64,000 bases of DNA from Zoroaster sp. YZ-2022 (GCA_029582265.1 CM055830.1:25218163-25282162); one strand, 5' to 3'; shown: positions 44,100 through 57,300, counted from the first letter of the stretch. The notes: a model not told the origin generated them from the letters alone. Numbers and translations: made by a program.

Positions 44100-45245
44100 A
44101 GTGACATGGTGTTCTAGTCTACTGACTCAGTCACGTGTGATGGTCAGGTGGCCGCTGCGTGCGCGCGGCGGGAGCATGTGATCATATCAGTGGCGCTTTC
44201 TTTTGTACATCGTACATTTGTAACTCGGGTTATCAAAGACAGACATTGTTGCAGCGATCAGTTTTATTTCAGAAATAATTTTCAGTAAATACAATACAGG
44301 TATTTATTTCAACAAGAGGTTTTTTTCAACAAGAGGCTTATTTCAACAAGAGGTGACCTGCGAATTGACAGCCTACGGGGCCTGGGCCCATAAAGTGTGG
44401 GTGAACGGCACGCCTAGTCAGGTGGTAGGGCTCTGGTAGGGTAGTTTTTAGGTTTCCTGGACACCATGACCACCAGTCACATGATCACCAAGTTTTTACG
44501 TTGTTGTTACTTATGATCCTTTTTTTTATTTTGTCTTATTGCAACTTATTTGCTATGGACCACTCTTCATCTTTATTGATGTTTTCACCAGGTCCCTGAA
44601 TTCAAGTTTAAAAAAAAAAATTAATAAATAAATAAATAATTAAAAAAATGACACAGTAAAGAAAAGATCGATTTCAGTACGGTATCCTGTGTATTATAAA
44701 AGTCAAATTTGTTACCATTTACAGTACATGTATTTGTACACCACGGGAGGCATGTTTTCAACAAAAATGAAAACGGGTATCCGGGTATCCGAAGTTTCCT
44801 GATTTTGGGTAGGCCTATCCAGTTCCATAATATTCGAAAATGCACATACCCTATTATGCACACAAATTTCAAAATTCCCCCCCCCCCCCCCCCCCCCACT
44901 TATCGACACGGATTTATGCCACTGATAGACAAAATGTTACATGTATGTTAAAGACAGGTGCTGATAAATACATCAGAATGAACTGTACATAATTATACTT
45001 GTATTGTAAGCGCTTTACATGATACAACAATGTGTGCTTACAAAAGACTAAAATGTGTACTTACATGATAGACAAAATGTGTTGTAGCACCAGTAGAACT
45101 GATATACTAATAATGATTGTTTTGAACATTTTGACTTTATAACTTGAGCTGGAACCAAAACATCCAAGCTGAATGACTCTGCTTCAGAAAACTTGATCTG
45201 CTTATAATTCAACTGTGAAAAAATACATAGCATAATTATAAAACA
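44100..45245. other. Between the two genes: small repeats only
   Basis: Contains a three-fold unit around tttcaacaagagg at 44307-44352, a C19 run at 44878-44896 and AATA-rich tracts at 44621-44648. No exon or element with clear ends. Confidence 0.45.
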
Positions 45246-45500
45246 AACTAGAGCTCAAGTGTTTGTTGGAACAAACACACGGTTTTTGTGTGAACTTCTG
45301 GTTCAATAAAATTATCAACGATGTCAATATCATATTGTGCAAGGGTTTATCATCTTTTATAATAACAATATCAATTTCATATTCAAAAGACATATCAATT
45401 TGGCGTTAGAATGTGTTGAATTTGAACTTCCTGTTTGGACAGGAAGTAAAGGTCAGATCAGGTGATTTGAAGGTCATTATGACCTCCTCATGATTATGAA
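45246..45500. repeat. Dispersed repeat copy B with an ERE-like palindrome
   Basis: Same family as 39405-39600. It ends cttcctgtttggacaggaag, an inverted repeat related to the palindrome in each unit of the array at 63340-64000. AGGTCATTATGACCT at 45471-45485 is a perfect IR3 nuclear-receptor (oestrogen-receptor type) consensus. Confidence 0.55.
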
Positions 45501-45630
45501 AAATAACATTAGTACCTGCTTTGGGTCAATTTCTGAGATTGGCAAATAATCCCTTTTTTAAAACTGCCGCTGTGGGCGCTCTAAACTTTGATGACGTTGG
45601 GTTCGATATTCTTTCCCTGATAAGGCTGAG

Positions 45631-45848
45631 GCGGAAAGAATGTCATATCCAACCGCCACTTTTTGAGGTTTTTAAAGAATTGTTTTGCAACCACTTACCA
45701 GTTAGGCCTACCAGTTAAAAAATTAATCTATCGATTTTTGGGGGCACAGAAAGTGAAAACTATCTTTAAAATTTACTTTTATGATGGTTTTCGGACTATA
45801 TTTCCCTTCTAAAAAAAACCCTCCCCTTCAGAAAATAGAGGAATCCTA
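45631..45848. repeat. Single arm of the inverted repeat found at 55124-56056
   Basis: Shares tgtcatatccaaccgccact, then ttgcaaccact..ccagttaaaaa, tatcgatttttggg, acagaaagtgaaaactatct and tttcccttctaaaaaa in the same order as the arm at 55140-55310. Confidence 0.75.
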
Positions 45849-45861
45849 ACTTATTAATATT

Positions 45862-46168
45862 ATGTCCTCAATTTACCCTAAAAAATGATGCACCTAAGGA
45901 TATATCATCAACTGGACAGTAACTTACAAATGAAAGTAGCAGTTTGGTGTTAACTAGGGGTGGCTGCGTTTCAGCGGCCATTTTGCAGGGAACAAACAAA
46001 TTCCAGTATCATGAGCCCCTCTACCCCTCCCCACTTTTCGACACTGCTTTAAACCAGTGCGTCATACGCTTATATATCCTCAATTTACCCTAAATGACGC
46101 ACCTAAGGTTATATAATCAACTGGACAGTAACTTACAAATGAAATTAGCAGTTTGGTGTTTCAGTTAG
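45862..46168. repeat. Direct repeat of about 90 bp, 205 bp apart
   Basis: 45868-45952 and 46077-46161 both read cctcaatttaccctaaa, cacctaagg, atcaactggacagtaactta and agcagtttggtgtt. They match closely; non-coding. Confidence 0.75.
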
Positions 46169-47740
46169 TTTCAGTGAAGGATTCTCTTGTAAAATGCTGA
46201 ATTTCAATGCATGATCATATGCGTGGACGTCTTGAGCGCCGTTTTGAGACAGAATTGTAGTCATCAAAAATTGATGTTGGTATAATGACTCACCCCCAAA
46301 CTGTTAAAGTTTATGAGGGCACAGAAAATGTATCCAAGAAGAAAACAGTTGAATCATGCTTCATCTTATTCCAGATGGTTGTAAAATTGTTTTTAATCTT
46401 GAAAATAAAAATATTGTTTTCGATTTTTAAAATAAAATGGTATAATTTGGAGAAGCTCTCAAAACTTTTAATCAATATTCTTGAAAGACCAATAAAATGG
46501 AAGGTGGTTAAAATTTTGCAAAAAGTACTTTAAAACTTTGAAATGTGTAAAAAATTATGTTAACATAATTTTGTCAAATAAAAGATTTCTTTTCATAACC
46601 ATGATATTAATGTTTCATTTTCTCAATAATTTTCCACTGCCGACGAAATAAACACCAACGAATTAAGTAGTCTTCATTTGCTTCTTCTATAAGGAATGTG
46701 TCCATTTTGAGGATCAGTATTTCTTTAAAAAATCATTGCAAATGCAAAGCATTCATATATTTTGGTTTCCACAGACAACAGCTTGTTAACGGCATAGAAC
46801 AATAAAATCACAGATGTTCGTAAAAAAAAATTGAGGTCATGTAAATCTCTTACTATTTGTATCTAGTAAAATCGGTGGTTAAACAACTTTTTCCACTTTC
46901 ACAAGCACTAACTTTCCAGTAAATCATACAATTTCACTATAATTTTTATTTCTGTAACAAGCACGACTTAGATAAGTTTATGCAACCAGTAATACGCCAT
47001 AATTTTGTAAGTTTTCCGAGAAATGCTAAGCCAAAAGTAGGTGCGTCATTTCACGAGTGCGGCGAATTACGTACATGGACGATATATACACAGGTTGCAA
47101 TAATAGGCCTTCTAATGTAAATTGTAATGCAATGCGTTTAACGCAATTCAGGTGGCCGTTAAATTCTCACAACAAACGAAGCAGTCATTTTGGAAAAAAG
47201 GCTAAACGCTTGATTCCTTGAAATCAAATTAGGACCACTTTTTCAGGGCCTAGTGTATCCAAAATACTCACAGTTGGAAGTCAAGGACCCCAGGTTATGA
47301 TATTGGACCATTTTTTACACAATCCGTCAAATGAATGGGCCTCAACTCTTTGTTTTTCAGAAAAAGTTGAGGGTATACACTTTATGATATTAATTTTTGA
47401 TAAACAGCTCGGCGTATGACTTTTTTCTCACTTTAGTTAACGTTGGGTGCACCCTCGTGGAAAATCTCTTTCCTACCTACAATGTAACCGTTAATCTTAC
47501 ATAGCGCCCTCAAAGGACGAAATAAGTTAGTTTATTTAGCCGAAATTGTACTAAAGATAGCTTTTGAGGGTGTCGGTGCGGTCAAACTTTGCATGAATTA
47601 GTATTCAGAAAACTTGATGAAGATGATAACAATTGTTATGGTATTTGACGGAAGGAACGCGTTTGCACCCAAACTAAAAAAAAAAAGATTTTTTATAATC
47701 CGTCTGTATTGCACACAGCGCCGGAAAATGACGAGGGGTA
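46169..47740. other. Intergenic stretch: nothing recognised
   Basis: AT-rich sequence with short, unconvincing open frames. No conserved protein words, terminal repeats or long tandem repeats were seen. Confidence 0.5.
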
Positions 47741-47759
47741 TCTGTGTTCGACGGCCGTT

Positions 47760-48297
47760 TTCGAATATCGAGGCCAAAAAGTCTTAAAATGTGTTTGTTA
47801 TTAAATGTTTATATAATAAATTTGACATTTCTATTGATCTTATTCCTGTTAATCGTAGACACAATGAAGTTCTTAAGTTTTCTCATCAAATGGCAAGGTC
47901 CAATGCTGCTCATCATTCTCTTTAAGATTTCCAAGATTATGGGAGGTGCTTCCAGCAGATGTTAAAGAAACAGTTATTTATTAATTCACTTAGAAAACAT
48001 TTATTAGTCCCTGGCCTATATAGGAGATGCCCTAACTCAAACTGTGTAGTATTAACTTTCTATATTTTTTATTTGATCTCAAAGCCATGTTTATCGTTGT
48101 TTGTGTGATTCAATGTTTGTTTACTTCCTAAGTGGTAGCATTAGGAGATCAACACAACAGTAATTTAGTTTACTTTCAGTTTGTAATCCTACAGGGGTGC
48201 TATACCTTTGTCTCTGTTTCTGTTAATTTAATGTAAATTTGTATTTATTTGTTTTTCTCCCTGTGAAATCAATAAATGAAATGAAATGAAATGAAAA
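47760..48297 (+). mobile_element. CR1-like LINE 3' end fragment
   Basis: A degraded RT C-terminus (FPRLWEVLPADVKETVIY near 47935-47975) is followed by a 3' UTR ending in (atgaa)n at 48275-48297. The fragment at 61133-61915 on the other strand is a second copy of the same family with more coding sequence. Confidence 0.75.
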
Positions 48298-48299
48298 CC

Positions 48300-48440
48300 T
48301 CCAGTTCTTTTCAGAACTAATTACTACTCAATAGAGATTTTCACATGGTGTCATCGCAATTAGTCTTACTTAACGATTCTTATTTTGGATGCCGGCTTAA
48401 CCGTAGAAAGCACACCGTAGAAAGCACACCGTTAACAACC
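48300..48440. repeat. Half copy of the 4021 fold-back element plus 19-bp tandem
   Basis: 48300-48375 matches the right arm of the fold-back insert (ccagttcttttcagaactaa through agtcttactta). At 48405-48440 the unit accgtagaaagcac is repeated. Confidence 0.7.
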
Positions 48441-49565
48441 CAATAAAAGACTATAGTTGTTCATGTCAACCGAGGATGCCAAAGGGGATATGCAAACAGG
48501 GTGTATTTGCACTTGCCCAACAAAGTGTCCATATGAAACCCTCTTGCTATCGTTATAAATAACTATCGATCTTCTTTGTTCCAATGAATGCAATGTTGGA
48601 AATGGTGGTGGAGATCCAGTGTTTACATTCGTAGCCTCTCTTTCGGTTGTCAAAAGTAGGACACAACACAATCTACGTCTTCAGAAACTATTCAGTCTTA
48701 AAATTACGTAATAGTGTCAAATTGTATTATGACTTCTCAGATTTGTGTTGACTTGTTATCTATCGTGATGTTGTAACGGGCATAAGTTCCATAACGCAGT
48801 TCGATAAATGCTTTCTTTGACCACAAACAAACTTGTTCATCATGTGGGTTATGTTGTCATGCTTAAACTTACTATGTCGTTCGACTGGCTTAATCACATA
48901 AAGCAAAGTTTGTCGCGCTGTGGGATGGATCATATTTTTCGACGAGGGAGGTACCTACCACTTTATTCGAACGTGGTACCTGTCCACTTTGCACTGGCAC
49001 ACCTATTAATGATATTAAAAGTATTATCTATGCATTCCCAATTAATTTGTTACATCCAAATGACTTCCACACATGCCCTGCTATATAGTATTATTTACAA
49101 CCCCAGATGACACACGACGGCTGTGTAGTGTAGCTCTCTCCTGTATGACCTGGCAAACACCAAACAGCCATATACTTATGCAGCATATCTCTCAGCCACA
49201 TCTCTCCAGCATGTAACCCCCTCTCCAGACACTCTGTCTGGGGGAGGGGGGGGGGAGTTATGCCTGGCACTGGCATGCCGCAAGAGATCAAAGAGCACAG
49301 CCTGATGCCAAACAGATGGTTCCACTTATCAGAGGGTTAGATCTGGGTAGGTCTTTATGTGTACACAATGAATGGTTGATTTTGTGCACAGACATATGGC
49401 AGCAATTACTTTCCCCACCCCCCCCAAAAGAAAGCTACACAGGTCTGAGAACTGACACCCCTTCTAAGACATGTGGAATGGTCCACTTTAGGATATCATA
49501 GACTCCCAGGCGTCTGTGGCTTTTTTTTCTTGTAAAAACAATGTAATTACTAACTTGTGTCAGTA
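48441..49565. other. Intergenic stretch: nothing recognised
   Basis: Contains G-rich and C-rich runs (49232-49256 and 49421-49430) but no exon, terminal repeat or known element. Confidence 0.45.
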
Positions 49566-49569
49566 GCTC

Positions 49570-50362
49570 CTGTAACACTCCCTCTTGGAAGGGATAATTA
49601 TAAACCAATCTTGGTTAAATACTTTTAAGAAAACTCTTCATCAGGTTGAATTGAATGATTGGCGCAAAGGTGCACAAAGTAAATCTTTGCTGTCTTTATA
49701 TATGACCGGCTCTTGAACAATATCTTATCGATAGTACGAACTTCTCCGCCGCAATGACTAAATTAAGGGCTCGTACTAACACTTTACAACTCGAGAGATA
49801 TACCCGCTCCTGGTCACCAAATAATGACGGGTTGTGCAAACTGTGTAAGAGTAATGTAGATGAAGATATTGGCCATTTCATGTTTTATTGTACAGCATTG
49901 AATCACATTCGTATTAAGGAATCCATAGCCCTTGAAAATAATCTTTTTGGTAACAATATGGATTTGTTTTGGGAAATATTTATTTCAGGCAATATCGACT
50001 TAAAACTATACATGATGCTGGGTAACATGTATGAATTCGATAACACACTTGGAAACATTCTTGATACATCATGTAAGAATCTTTTGACCAACCTTTGGGA
50101 TGAGCGTAAGATGTTGTTGAATGCTATAAATTGATGAATTAATTGACAAGTTTTCTGTTCTATCTATATGTCACGCATGTTTTTTTTCTTTTCCCCTTTT
50201 CTTTTTTTTATTCTTGTGTACTTTGTACTAGTGTTTTGTATTTTAAGTCTTAGTTTATATTTATTGTTTATGTTTTGTACTATGTTTAAGGATGCACCGT
50301 CTTTGACGTGTGCCACTGATTTGAAAGTGTAACTCCAATAAATTGATTGATTGATTGATTGA
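49570..50362 (+). mobile_element. LINE 3' fragment with zinc-binding RT tail
   Basis: The frame 49754-50134 (MTKLRARTNTLQLERYTRSW) contains CKLCKSNVDEDIGHFMFYC, the Cys/His motif seen at the end of many LINE ORF2 proteins. Related sequence upstream (ELNDWRKGAQSKSLLSLYM at about 49650) is in another frame. The 3' UTR ends aataaa-ttgattgattgattg at 50337-50362. 5'-truncated and dead. Confidence 0.75.
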
Positions 50363-50579
50363 CTAAATTATTATCTCGTTTGAACGACTCAATTAGTATC
50401 TTGTTTGATCATCTTACTATGTCGTTCGAACGACTTAGTATATCTCGTTCGAACGATTTAAAAAATTGTTTACCCTTCAATTTGGCAGCAATGCGCTTCC
50501 GTACAAAACTACATCTCTCAGAAAAATGTTTTGAAGTATGACAATTCATATGCGTTCATTTAAAATAGCAAAATGTTTA

Positions 50580-50760
50580 AATTGATATCAACATCTCAAA
50601 CATTTCGATCGAACACGTCGATCTTCATCAGGGCCTACAAATGACCATCGAAGACAAACACCCGTGAAGTTGATCCAATCACAAGAAAGGATCCAAGCAA
50701 TCTTCGGGCATCACTGACACGTCTGCTAGGTCACGGAGGATCCCAGATGAAAATATCATC
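50580..50760 (-). mobile_element. Penelope-like 3' end scrap
   Basis: Minus strand reads gccctgatgaagatcgacg, then tgttcgatcgaaatgtttga (around 50632-50594). This is the characteristic sequence downstream of the GIY-YIG domain in Penelope elements. No coding domain remains. Confidence 0.5.
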
Positions 50761-51269
50761 TTGCAGATGGAAATAGATGTATTTGATCGGAAATTTCGGT
50801 TTCGAATTTATTGTATTGACTATTGAAATCAGAATGTTTACTGAATTGACAGAAGAAATATTGTTTCAAAAGGCAAGACCATCACACCCACAAAAAGGTG
50901 GGAATAACAAAACAGAAACATTCCACCAACAAATTAAGAAACTTTAACTTAGCAGTGGTGTATACGTGAAAATGCATCTATTTAAAGGCAAGGTATATAA
51001 TTTCTAAATCAAAAAAATAACTACTGGTCGAATTCAATATAGAACTAACTTGATGTCAGTCTTCACTAGAAATAATTTCTTCTGAGGTCATTTAAGAAAA
51101 TCATTTTTTCAAAAATTCCTCACGTTCGTCCTGGAATAATAATATGCTGCTGCATTTTGTACATGTAGTGCGCCCTCTTGAGATGTGTTGTTGTGTATTG
51201 TCAATAGTTTGAGAAATGTCCGTGAATGTCATCTTTTTAGTTGAAAATCATATTATTTTCCTTTGAACT

Positions 51270-51393
51270 ATGGCTTCCACAAGCAAGCAGGAACAAGGAG
51301 GATCGTCATCAGGGTCAAGTTTGTTGGAAGAAGTGGTTTGTTTGACTTGGGGCCCGGAGTTAAAAGAGGATGTTTTTGGCAGATGGTGTCAAG
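51270..51393 (+). CDS. MINDY3: MINDY3 exon 1
   Basis: 41 codons plus one base. The N-terminus MASTSKQEQGG is a Ser/Gly-rich lead. It is followed by LLEEVVCLTWGPELKEDVF and GRWCQ, matching the human start ELMELVWGTK...IFCRWTQG. The donor is strong (g|gtaaga, phase 1). No obvious TATA box lies upstream, and the 5' UTR boundary cannot be placed. Confidence 0.87.
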
Positions 51394-54300
51394 GTAAGAC
51401 TTTTGCACCCTAAAAACGAATGTTTATGGGAAAGGATGTATATTTCCGACAGCATATCAAACAATGAACGTCAACGTCCAACGTCAAACGAAGTTAACCC
51501 TAACCTCACTGAATACTACAAAATACTACTTGAGTAAACTGCAGTATGGAGTACTTTTACTACACTGGTCTATGACGTATGAGAAATTGAGTAGTATTTT
51601 GTAGTAGGCCTATGGAGTACTTTTACTACACTGGTCTATGATTTGATTTGATTTGAATTTATTCGGATAAAAAGATGATAAAAGTACAAGACACATTACA
51701 AAAATACAATAAAAAACATACCATATTTATCCAAGGATAACCCAAAAAGCCAATAAAATAGGCTTATTTCCATTGGGGTCCTTAAATGAGAATTGAGTAG
51801 TATTTTGTAGTACAGTGACAGTGTACTGGACCCCAAATGAATGCGTAGGACGACCCTTAGGGTTAAAGCAACATTCAATTTAAAGTTGGGCATTTGTTTT
51901 TTATTTTAACCCTCGCACTTACAACTGTAGGGATGACAATCCAAAAAATCAACCACAACTTAACAGGCCTGCACTGTGTTGAAACCAGATATCTTATTCC
52001 CAGAAGCCATTTGCTTTTGGTTTGAAGAAAATCGGCCCAGGCATTCCAGAGTTAGAGGTCATGAAAGGGTATGGCCTTGGACTTAGGCAGTTTCATGAAA
52101 ATTTGAAGTTGCTTCAATTCTTTTAAATGTCATATCACTGGATAGAGCAAAAAATTAGAAAGAAAATGAGGGGTCAATGGTCATGATAGGTTAACCCTAT
52201 GCAAAGTTACAAATTTTTGTTGATTTAAATATTTGGTCATTTTGAGGCCAGTTTCAGCTGAAAAGTTGTGACTGAATTTGCCTGCAATGTATCCTTGTAG
52301 TACAGTAAAAACACTGTCTCTATATAGCATGTCTACTAAACACATATTAATAAGGCTACAATTACAATGTGAGAAATCTTTGGAGGTTTCTGATAATTTA
52401 TTCACATATACTTCTGCGCGTATTGTTGCGCGTATTGTTGCGCGCATTGTTGCGCATATTATTGCACATAAATTGTGCGGTAAATCTTTGGAGGTTTCTG
52501 ATAATTCTGCGCGCATTATCGCGCATATTATCGCGCATAAATTGTGCAGAATGATTGTGCAGTATGATATAGCTTCACCCATCTCAATAAAAAAAAAATA
52601 TATTTTTATAGGCCCTAAGTCATTTAAAATTAAAATATTAAGTTGACATGTACTGTGATTGTATGCCTATCAAAAACACCAATTATTTGGCAGTAAATGA
52701 GCAATGCTAAAAATAAATTATAATAAGACGATCAAACAAGATTTTCAACCCCCGAATGAAAATGGAATCACCCACCTGTACATGTTGCCATCTACATGCC
52801 TCGGGCTAAACCATTGTAATTAAAGGTTACAATTTCTCCCAGATGTGTGTTAAATGCATGTAATATTCCATATGAACCAGCAAAATGTAAAATAAAAAAA
52901 TTAGTTTATCCCCCTTTTTAATTTTATAACTAAAAAATCACATTGGAATACCAAATCCCACCCGTGCGTGATACCCCGATTCAGCAAGTCAAGTCGCCGA
53001 TAGCGGTGATTTTTTATTTTATTTTATTTTTTTTTGCCGTCGGGTCATTTTCCGTAAGCTGCACTGTCTTACCGCCAACGTTACAGTTGAGTTGACATCG
53101 ACTGACCATTTAAGATAACCACGATGTGTAGTTTCCTTTTATCGACACTAGAACATCGATAGACTACCCTTTATATTAGTATTTTATCATGAAAGTTGGA
53201 CAAAAAAATCGTAAAAACTTACCGAAATTCAGTTGCCTGTATTTCCTTAATTTAAACGAAAGGTTTCCCGTCTCTGATTTTTTTTTATCGTCTGCACGAT
53301 TTAATGCCCATAAAAATGGCGTCCGGGAAAACATTGAAGCCTCATCCTCGTAACCAGGCGCTAGCGATTATTGCGCCTATGCATTTTCACGTGAACGGTC
53401 GGGTGCCTACCTTGGTCCAAGCTAGTATTACGTTACGTACATAACCTCCAAGGTGTCCTGTGGTCCCTTTGGGAGTTCAATAACATTATACAAAAACTGT
53501 CCATTTTCAAGGAAATGAATCTTGAAAAGTATTTGGCCAATTTTTTTTTCATTTTTGGAACATCTGTAGAAACCAGCCTACTCTTTCACCCAATCAATCT
53601 GAAAACTAGTTGCCATTGATGCCAAATTAATTAAGATTTTAAAAAATATGCCTTCAAACTTAACGAACTTGTTGTGGTTGTGACAAGCGCGTGGCCACGC
53701 TCGTAAAAAAGCCTGGTTAGTCTGATCCCGGCTCAGTTTAATGCGCGTAAAAGTGAGATGAATCCCAGACCGATGACTCATGCATCGCTGGCTTACAACG
53801 CGTAAACAAAACCTCGCCAGTCTGATCCCGTACAAGTGAGGCGAATCCCAGACTGATGACTCACCATGGATGGCGCCTGGCCGGCTCGCCAACTTTTTTC
53901 GCAGAACAGGTCAAATGAATATCGCTATAACTTAATGGGACCTTGATGTCAAGGTACAACCCACATACTGTCGGAAAGAGCACGAAACGGGCATTCCATT
54001 GAGGGTGAAGGCCGTACCAGTGTTAGGTCAAAAATTATTCAGTCTCAAAGACTTTCTTTTGTTTTAAGACCTAATTAATTTGTTTAAGTACATTTGAAAC
54101 AGTTTTCTGGCTACAGATATAATTTTAAGCTTTATTTTGATACCAAGATCGTCAGGATTGATGACGCAAACGCAAAGTCCCCGCCGTATAAAAATGGGTC
54201 TTACCGCTAATTTTTTTGGACCATTTTTGGGCGTCGAATTTGACAGTTGATTTTCCGCTTTGGGCCATTTTCGGGCTTCGTTTTCATCTTCAACTCGACG

Positions 54301-57300
54301 GTAAAATTCGTTCAAAACCTTTTTAAAGTGTGAAACAGTGAAAATGGTGCTTGAATCTACTGTGTTATGAGTTGTAGCTTTGTTTTCTAGTGAGAAATAA
54401 ATTTTTGAAGTTAGAAATTATCGCTCGTAACAGAGTTTTTTCAGAACTTTTGATGTGAGGGCGCTGTTGCTTTCATCCTCCCTACTACAAGGGTCAAAAT
54501 CAGTCAAAATGTTGATATACTTGCCAAGGTATATCTAGTGCACTTAAAAGTCAAACACTGTTAAACCTTGCGTGTCAAAATGAGTTGACCGTTTTTGTAT
54601 AACACCCAAACACATTTGCCTATGTGCCACCACGTAAAAAAAAGAAGAAATTCTGGAATCCGTAGAAGATAAACGGTCTAAAAACTTCCCACAAGAGTCA
54701 CAGACTCTTTAATTTAAGACCATCCACAAGACAATTGGTGAGATATTTGTCCAGAAATATGCGTGGTTTTTTATGACGACTTTTTGGTTGCGACTCCGAC
54801 AGATTGCTGGTTTGACCTGACTTTTGACACTGGATCCGGTTTACAGGTCTCGTTGAAAATTCGTTTTTTCGTGAGATTCTTTGATATTTCGATAAAAGTT
54901 GAAGGGTCAATGCGTGAAGCATGATCACTTTGATACCAAGCCATTTTGAATGGAAGAAAATATTTTTGACAGGTAAGAAATTGTTAACTTTCCGGCATTT
55001 TTAGTCCAAAAAATGTAGGCTAAGATTTTGAAATAAAAATTGTTCATATTTATATTAAATCAACAGACACATTTTGTCAATGCGGATTTTAACATTATCT
55101 GGACTGTTTATGAGCAATATAAACACTTTTTAAGGGTTTTTGGAATTTTTTTGCAACCACTAACCAGTTAAAAAAAATTGTTCTATCGATTTTTGGGGTA
55201 CAGAAAGTGAAAACTATCTTTAGAATCCACTTTTATGATTGTTTTCGGACTTTATTTCCCTTCTAAAAAAATCATCCCCTTCACAAAATAGAAGGATCCT
55301 ATTATAGTTGCCACTACTCATGTACAATGACTGTGTTGTTCACTAACAGAGAGATTGACAAGAACAGACCGACATGAATAAGGAAGTCATTGTATACCAA
55401 AAAAGCCTGATTTTTCATGAAATAAATATCCTGGAATAATTTGAAGTATGTCCATCATCATCCATATGTTCTCCACCTTACTGGTTAGGTAAGATTACAT
55501 TATTGGTTGCATTGAATGAGAAAAAGTGGCAGTCGGATACGACATTCTACCCAAATGGACAATAACTGAAGTTGTTGAGGGTCTTGTGGAAGATGAACAA
55601 TAACGTTAACAGTTAAACACTTTCACGGTAATATGAGCCATGTTGGGTAGAATGTCGTATCTGACCGCCACTTTTTCTCATTCAATGTAACCAATAATGT
55701 AATATTACCTACCCAGTAAAGTGGAGAAAATATGGATGATGATGGACATATACTTCAAATTATTCCAGGATATTTATTTCATGAAAAATCAGTCATTTTT
55801 CATACGATCGTCTGATTTTGTCAACTCCCCCATTAGTGACCAACACGGTCATTGTACATATGCGCAGTGGCAACTATAAAAAGATCCTTCTATTTTCTGA
55901 AGGGGAGGATTTTTTTAGAAGGGAAATAAAGTCCGAAAACCATCATAAAAGTGGATTTTAAAGATGGTTTTCGCTTTCTGTACCCCCAAAAATCGATAGA
56001 ATCATTTTTTAACTGGTTAGTGATTGCAAAAAAATTCCCCAAACCCTTAAAAAGTGGCGGTTGGATATGACATTCTTTCCACCATGTTTTTGACGGGGCA
56101 AAATTGTTTATTTCGAAGGGTAGAATGTCATATCCGACCGCCACCTTTTCTCATTCAATATAACCAATAATGTAATATTACCTAGCCCCATTCTAGGGCC
56201 AATAGTATACACTGGACTCCTTCCGTATCCTTGGCCCTAGCGCCACATTACAAAAATGGAGCAATTTTTCAACTTTTGATCTGCTAATTATTACGATCTA
56301 AAATTTTGTGGTTAGTTAAGCTTGGTAATTTTGGTGCAATTTAAATTTTATTAAATATTATTTTTTTAAATTTCAAAAATGTTTCGAAATTTAATGAAAG
56401 TGAGATATCCCAGAATAATGGATTTTATGCCAAAAGTGCCTGCTTGGGCAAGGTTAACTACATGTAATTACTAAGTTTGAGGTTGTAATAATTAGTAGAT
56501 CAAAAGTTGAAAAAAAGAAAAAAAGAGACGGTCGGATACGAAATTCTTTCCATTTCGAACACTCATAGCTGTCTGTGAACCGGTGCTTGAACTTCACACT
56601 CTCTCCAGACGCGTGCGTGAAGTTTGAGCGCCAGGTCGCAGACGGCAACGTGTGCGCGAAATACACATTTTTTACCCCGTCAAAAACATGATGCATATTA
56701 CTGTGATAGGGTTTATTCTTGCGTGAGTTGGTGTGCAAGTGGGGCTTTGATGGTGCATCAGGCCACTGCAAGTATAAATACAAGTTCTCCTCAGTTGGTC
56801 AATCTGATGCCAGTATGATTTGCACTACACTAGCTAGGATGATCCTGTCGATTCAATCAGGGATTTTGTTCGCAATTAGTACCATACCTTTCAAAACCTT
56901 CCAACATGTTTTGGCATGTAGGTGTACTTGCTACAGACTTAGCTTACTTTATGACTTAGTATCAGCACCTTTCAAAACCCTCCAAAGGGTTTTGGCATGT
57001 GGATTTACTTACTATACAAGTGTTATGACATGCATCAATTGGCAGGTTAATGCTGTGGGCCCTATGCTTCTTACACAGTGCAAATTTGGCAGGTTTTGGC
57101 ATGTACAGTAACAGGAGGGTTAATCGTTTTTTTGTACACTCTGTATCCTTTTAAGTGCACTTGATATACCTTGGCAAGTACATCAAAATTTTGACCCTTG
57201 TAGTAGTAGGAGGGTTAAAATAGGTGCAACCAGCAAAGTACAAATGAAATCACTGCTCTCGGTTCTGGTTATTGTGAGATCGATAAAATGCATGTACTTG

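Noticed and set aside
43150..44820. Large DNA transposon with gggtatccggatacccg-type ends
   Set aside because: The two end words are similar, but flanking bases do not pair and no target duplication is visible.
46285..46533. 82-codon open frame upstream of MINDY3
   Set aside because: Lys/Ile/Leu-rich translation of AT-rich DNA, without domain similarity or splice context.
49754..50134. Host zinc-finger protein
   Set aside because: The Cys/His motif and the following LINE-type 3' tail identify it as the end of a LINE ORF2.
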